Shown: in pieces, positions 7,280 through 9,579 of the stretch | How the letters are laid out: each line of letters starts with the position of its first letter | How positions within the stretch are numbered: the first letter of the stretch is position 1 | NCBI GenBank assembly: GCA_002319955.1 | Contig: DCJS01000038.1 | Location: forward strand, 1 to 9,579 | Direction of reading: 5' to 3' | Source of the DNA: Flavobacteriales bacterium UBA1694 | Lineage (GTDB): Bacteria; Bacteroidota; Bacteroidia; Flavobacteriales; Weeksellaceae | Length of the DNA stretch: 9,579 nt | Program-made: the position numbers and the translations under genes | Notes under the pieces: generated by a model | Told to the model about the DNA's origin: nothing | The model's input: the letters and a program-made list of their open reading frames with translations, nothing else | Database searches by the model: none

Positions 7280-7287
7280 TAACTTTG
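7280..7287 (+). promoter_or_regulatory. -7 promoter box of capB
   Basis: TAACTTTG is an exact TAnnTTTG match ending 23 bp before the capB ATG, just after the intergenic hairpin. No TTG is found at the ideal -33 distance. Together with the hairpin it suggests capB has its own promoter. Confidence 0.5.
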
Positions 7288-7310
7288 TCACTTAATAAAT
7301 TACGCAATAC

Positions 7311-8585
7311 ATGGTAGATATATTTGATCGCATTAAGCAAAACCCTGGACCTCTAGGACAATTTGCAGATTATGCAGAAGGTTACTTTATTTTCCCAAGA
7401 CTTGAGGGGCCAATCGGACCCAGAATGCAATTCCAAGGACGGGAAGTTATTTTTTGGTCGGCAAACGACTATTTAGGACTTTGTAACCATCCCGAAGTAC
7501 TAGAAGCGGATGCGAAAGCAGCAGCTCAGTATGGAATGTTCTACCCTATGGGGGCTAGAGCAATGTCTGGCGAAACAGATCAGCATTTAGAGTTAGAAAA
7601 AGAACTGGCTTCTTTCATTAAAAAAGAGTCAACTTATTTATTAAACTTCGGTTACCAAGGAATGGTTTCGACCATTGATGCCCTATTATCAAGACATGAT
7701 GTCGTGGTCTACGACGCCGATTCCCACGCGTGTATCGTGGATGGGGTCAGACTGCACATGGGTAAAAGCTTTACCTTTAAGCACAACGATATGGTGAGCT
7801 TAGAGAAAAACCTTGCCAGAGCCTCGAAAGTGGCTGAGGAGCAAGGCGGCGGTGTCCTTGTAATTACTGAAGGTGTCTTTGGAATGCGTGGGCAACAAGG
7901 AAAACTTAAAGAAATTTGCGCTTTAAAAGAGAAATTCAACTTTAGAATTCTGGTGGACGACGCGCACGGCTTTGGAACTCTTGGAGAAACCGGCGCTGGT
8001 GCTGGAGAAGAGCAAGGCTGCCAAGATCAAATTGACGTTTACTTCTCAACCTTTGCTAAGTCCATGGCTGGCTTTGGTGCTTTTATTGGCGGAAATAAAG
8101 AAATCATTCGCTACTTAAAGTTCAACCTAAGATCACAGATCTTTGCCAAATCCCTCACCATGCCTATGGTAATTGGAGGGCTTAAGCGTTTAGAGCTATT
8201 AAGAACCCGTCCAGAGATTAAAGCAAAACTTTGGGAAAACGTAAACAAACTTCAAAACGGTCTTCTTGAAAGAGGCTTTAATATTGGAGAAACCAACACA
8301 TGCGTGACACCAGTCATGATGCAAGGCTCTCCAGTGGAAGCAACACTTTTAGTAAAAGACCTTAGAGAGAATTTTGGTATCTTTACCTCAGTGGTTGTGT
8401 ACCCAGTCATTCCTAAAGGAATGATTCTGCTAAGATTAATTCCAACGGCTTCTCATACCGATGCCGAAATCAATGAAACTCTCGCCGCCTTTGAAGCAAT
8501 CCACAGTAAATTATCTGAAGGATTCTACAAACAGAAAGCTGAGCAATTTCTAGAAGATAATAACCTAAGTTTTAAACCTTTGTAA
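7311..8585 (+). CDS. capB: Alpha-oxoamine synthase: cysteate-C-fatty acyltransferase (CapB-like) or serine palmitoyltransferase
   Basis: This 424-residue fold-type I PLP enzyme belongs to the alpha-oxoamine synthase family, which joins an amino acid to an acyl-CoA with loss of CO2. The active-site set is complete: His139 in DADSHACIVDG (ring stacking), Asp216 and His219 in VDDAHGFG, the PLP lysine Lys250 in STFAKSMAG, and Arg375 in LLRLIPTASHT for the carboxylate. The N-terminus (IFDRIKQNPGPLGQ) and the YPMGARAMSGETDQH block (79-93) are typical of a broad Bacteroidota clade usually labelled serine palmitoyltransferase. Sphingolipid or sulfonolipid first-step activity fits the sequence. The adjacent cysteate-synthase-like gene favours cysteate as amino acid, giving dehydrocapnine, as shown for Capnocytophaga CapB. 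Serine, giving 3-ketosphinganine, remains the main alternative, since sequence alone does not settle the substrate. No membrane anchor is visible. Confidence 0.75.
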   Translation: MVDIFDRIKQNPGPLGQFADYAEGYFIFPRLEGPIGPRMQFQGREVIFWSANDYLGLCNHPEVLEADAKAAAQYGMFYPMGARAMSGETDQHLELEKELASFIKKESTYLLNFGYQGMVSTIDALLSRHDVVVYDADSHACIVDGVRLHMGKSFTFKHNDMVSLEKNLARASKVAEEQGGGVLVITEGVFGMRGQQGKLKEICALKEKFNFRILVDDAHGFGTLGETGAGAGEEQGCQDQIDVYFSTFAKSMAGFGAFIGGNKEIIRYLKFNLRSQIFAKSLTMPMVIGGLKRLELLRTRPEIKAKLWENVNKLQNGLLERGFNIGETNTCVTPVMMQGSPVEATLLVKDLRENFGIFTSVVVYPVIPKGMILLRLIPTASHTDAEINETLAAFEAIHSKLSEGFYKQKAEQFLEDNNLSFKPL

Positions 8586-8604
8586 ACTTTACTAAGTTAA
8601 ATAC

Positions 8605-8640
8605 AAAAACCGTTTGAAACTTTTTCAAACGGTTTTTTTT
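8605..8640 (+). terminator. Strong intrinsic terminator of capB
   Basis: AAAAACCGTTTGAAA (8605-8619) pairs perfectly with TTTCAAACGGTTTTT (8623-8637), a 15-bp stem with a CTT loop. The run of eight T (8633-8640) begins inside the stem. It lies 19 bp after the capB stop. It separates capB from rnk, whose start is only 26 bp further on, so any separate rnk promoter must overlap this hairpin; TACATTTT at 8656-8663 is one base off a -7 box. Confidence 0.9.
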
Positions 8641-8666
8641 GTCCTTAAACCAAAATACATTTTAAT

Positions 8667-9077
8667 ATGAGCACTTTAATCGTTAACAAAAACGACTACG
8701 CAAAAATCTTTCAGTGCATTAGCACAGCGAAGCAGTCCAATAGCATAAAGCCCGCTGAGGCGGAGCAGCTTTCCAATGAACTTAAATCCGCTAAACTCGT
8801 GGATCCGAAAAATATCCCAGGAGATGTCATTACGATGAACTCAGTGGTTAAGTTCCATTTCCAAAATAATAAAACGCAGAATGAGATTAAACTCGTCTAT
8901 CCAAGTGATGCCAATATCAAGGAAAGGAAAATCTCAATTTTCTCGGCCGTTGCAATTGCGCTTATCGGCTACAAAGTAGGCGATGAAATCGAGTGGCAAC
9001 TTCCTACGGGTTCAACCAAAATCGTTATTGACCAAATCGTTTATCAACCCGAAGCGGCTGGCGACTTTGAAGCTTAA
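8667..9077 (+). CDS. rnk: Rnk-type protein with GreA/GreB C-terminal domain
   Basis: The 136-residue protein matches the layout of Rnk, the regulator of nucleoside diphosphate kinase that binds RNA polymerase in Proteobacteria. Residues 1-50 form a short helical region that is too short for the long coiled coil of GreA/GreB. Residues 51-133 form the FKBP-like Gre C-terminal domain, with GDVITMNSVVKF (52-63), KLVYPSDA (75-82), AVAIALIGYKVGDEIEWQLP (94-113) and the closing YQPEAAGDF (126-134), which is nearly the same as in E. coli Rnk. Without the long acidic-tipped coiled coil, transcript cleavage like that of GreA is unlikely; Rnk is reported to compete with Gre factors for polymerase. Bacteroidota copies are often labelled only GreA/GreB family elongation factor. 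It lies 81 bp after capB, past a strong terminator, and converges on atpC. Confidence 0.85.
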   Translation: MSTLIVNKNDYAKIFQCISTAKQSNSIKPAEAEQLSNELKSAKLVDPKNIPGDVITMNSVVKFHFQNNKTQNEIKLVYPSDANIKERKISIFSAVAIALIGYKVGDEIEWQLPTGSTKIVIDQIVYQPEAAGDFEA

Positions 9078-9112
9078 GCACCGGGTAAAAAAAGCATCAA
9101 TAGCGCAAAAAC

Positions 9113-9144
9113 AAGAAAGACCTCTATAATTAGAGGTCTTTCTT
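9113..9144. terminator. Bidirectional terminator between convergent rnk and atpC
   Basis: AAGAAAGACCTCTA (9113-9126) and TAGAGGTCTTTCTT (9131-9144) form a perfect 14-bp inverted repeat with a 4-nt TAAT loop. The U-rich ends on both strands (TCTTTCTT either way) can end transcripts from rnk (36 bp upstream) and atpC (20 bp upstream on the other strand). Confidence 0.85.
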
Positions 9145-9163
9145 ATGTCTATACTCTTTTGCC

Positions 9164-9445
9164 TTAGTCGGCTAGAATAATTCCTTTTTCATGGTTGAAT
9201 TCCACCACGCCACTTTTGATAGCATAAGAAAACACAGAATCTTTCTCGTTCTCTTTCGTGAAATACTTTGCGTACGGCTCGCTAATCTCGTTTGTGTAGA
9301 GTCTAATTTTACCAAACCCTAGGGAAGAGACAATCGCCGCGTGATTTTTCATGATATGGAACTCTCCAGCATTTCCAGGAAGTAAAACAGATTTCACTTC
9401 ACCTTCAAATACGACAAACTCCGGAGTTAAAATTTTAATATTCAT
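9164..9445 (-). CDS. atpC: F1Fo ATP synthase epsilon subunit, short form
   Basis: This is the epsilon subunit of the F1 central stalk, which couples gamma rotation to the c-ring. The 93 residues begin MNIKILTPEFVVFEGEVKSV and continue with LLPGNAGEFHIMKNHAAIVSS (in part 21-41), the classic N-terminal beta-sandwich, ending SGVVEFNHEKGIILAD. Most bacterial epsilon subunits are about 130-140 residues. This one stops at the end of the beta-sandwich and lacks the C-terminal helical hairpin that inhibits ATP hydrolysis in E. coli. The same short form is common in Bacteroidota, and the clean terminator 20 bp beyond argues against truncation by frameshift. It follows atpD by 50 bp on the same strand, so the two form the atpD-atpC operon end. 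Confidence 0.93.
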   Translation of the reverse strand: MNIKILTPEFVVFEGEVKSVLLPGNAGEFHIMKNHAAIVSSLGFGKIRLYTNEISEPYAKYFTKENEKDSVFSYAIKSGVVEFNHEKGIILAD

Positions 9446-9453
9446 ACGTTTTT

Positions 9454-9476
9454 GCTTTGGGCTTTAAGCTTTGGGC
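9454..9476. repeat. Short direct repeat in the atpD-atpC spacer
   Basis: GCTTTGGGC occurs at 9454-9462 and again at 9468-9476 (14-bp period), the second preceded by TTTAA. The 50-bp spacer is otherwise AT-rich. Function unknown; it could be a remnant of slipped duplication or a short intercistronic element. Confidence 0.5.
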
Positions 9477-9495
9477 ATAAAGCGTTTTTAACTTC

Positions 9496-9579
9496 TTAAG
9501 CTTCAGCAAGCATTTTCTGCCCTGCCTCAATCGCTTCTTCGATGGTTCCTTTAAGGTTAAAGGCCGCTTCTGGATATTG
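9496..9579 (-). CDS. atpD: F1Fo ATP synthase beta subunit, C-terminal end only (partial)
   Basis: The last 27 codons on the minus strand read QYPEAAFNLKGTIEEAIEAG and then QKMLAEA before TAA at 9498-9496. This matches the conserved beta-subunit C-terminus, where the usual wording is PE-AF-MKGTIEEA followed by KMLAEA. The beta subunit carries the catalytic nucleotide sites of F1, but those lie upstream, outside the window. The gene runs in from the right edge and leads to atpC after 50 bp. Confidence 0.93.
   Translation of the reverse strand, partial: QYPEAAFNLKGTIEEAIEAGQKMLAEA

Overview
The window looks chromosomal and comes from a member of the Bacteroidota. The evidence is the gene content (a DUF2723 giant membrane protein, a GNAT/nitrilase-type hydrolase tail, an Rnk-type protein, and a short F1 epsilon subunit following atpD), matches to the Bacteroidota -7 promoter box TAnnTTTG, and the lack of obvious Shine-Dalgarno sequences. 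The exact genus cannot be read from the sequence. No mobile element, CRISPR array, tRNA or rRNA was seen.

Layout. Positions 1-376 (+) hold the end of a carbon-nitrogen hydrolase cut by the window edge. It converges on kdsA (671-1480, -), the KDO-8-phosphate synthase of lipopolysaccharide synthesis, which lies 28 bp downstream of a DUF1697 gene (1509-2060, -). A 417 bp gap follows, carrying two opposed promoter-like boxes, a possibly broken mini-ORF and the terminator of the next gene. Next is a 3.5 kb DUF2723 gene (2478-5960, -), a polytopic membrane protein of the protein O-mannosyltransferase type. A 214 bp divergent control region separates it from two + strand PLP enzymes: a cystathionine-beta-synthase-like enzyme (6175-7212) and an alpha-oxoamine synthase (7311-8585). 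Then come rnk (8667-9077, +), a perfect bidirectional terminator, and on the - strand atpC (9164-9445) and the end of atpD (9496-9579).

The most interesting unit is the PLP-enzyme pair. Taken separately they would be called cysteine/cystathionine synthase and serine palmitoyltransferase. Their adjacency fits the capnine (sulfonolipid) pathway better: CapA makes cysteate from O-phosphoserine and sulfite, and CapB condenses cysteate with a fatty acyl-CoA to give dehydrocapnine. The dehydrocapnine reductase CapC is not in the window. With kdsA and possibly the DUF2723 protein, several genes here serve the outer membrane or cell envelope, while atpD/atpC belong to energy metabolism. Most transcription units are bounded by visible hairpin terminators, including one between capA and capB, which suggests the two can be transcribed separately.
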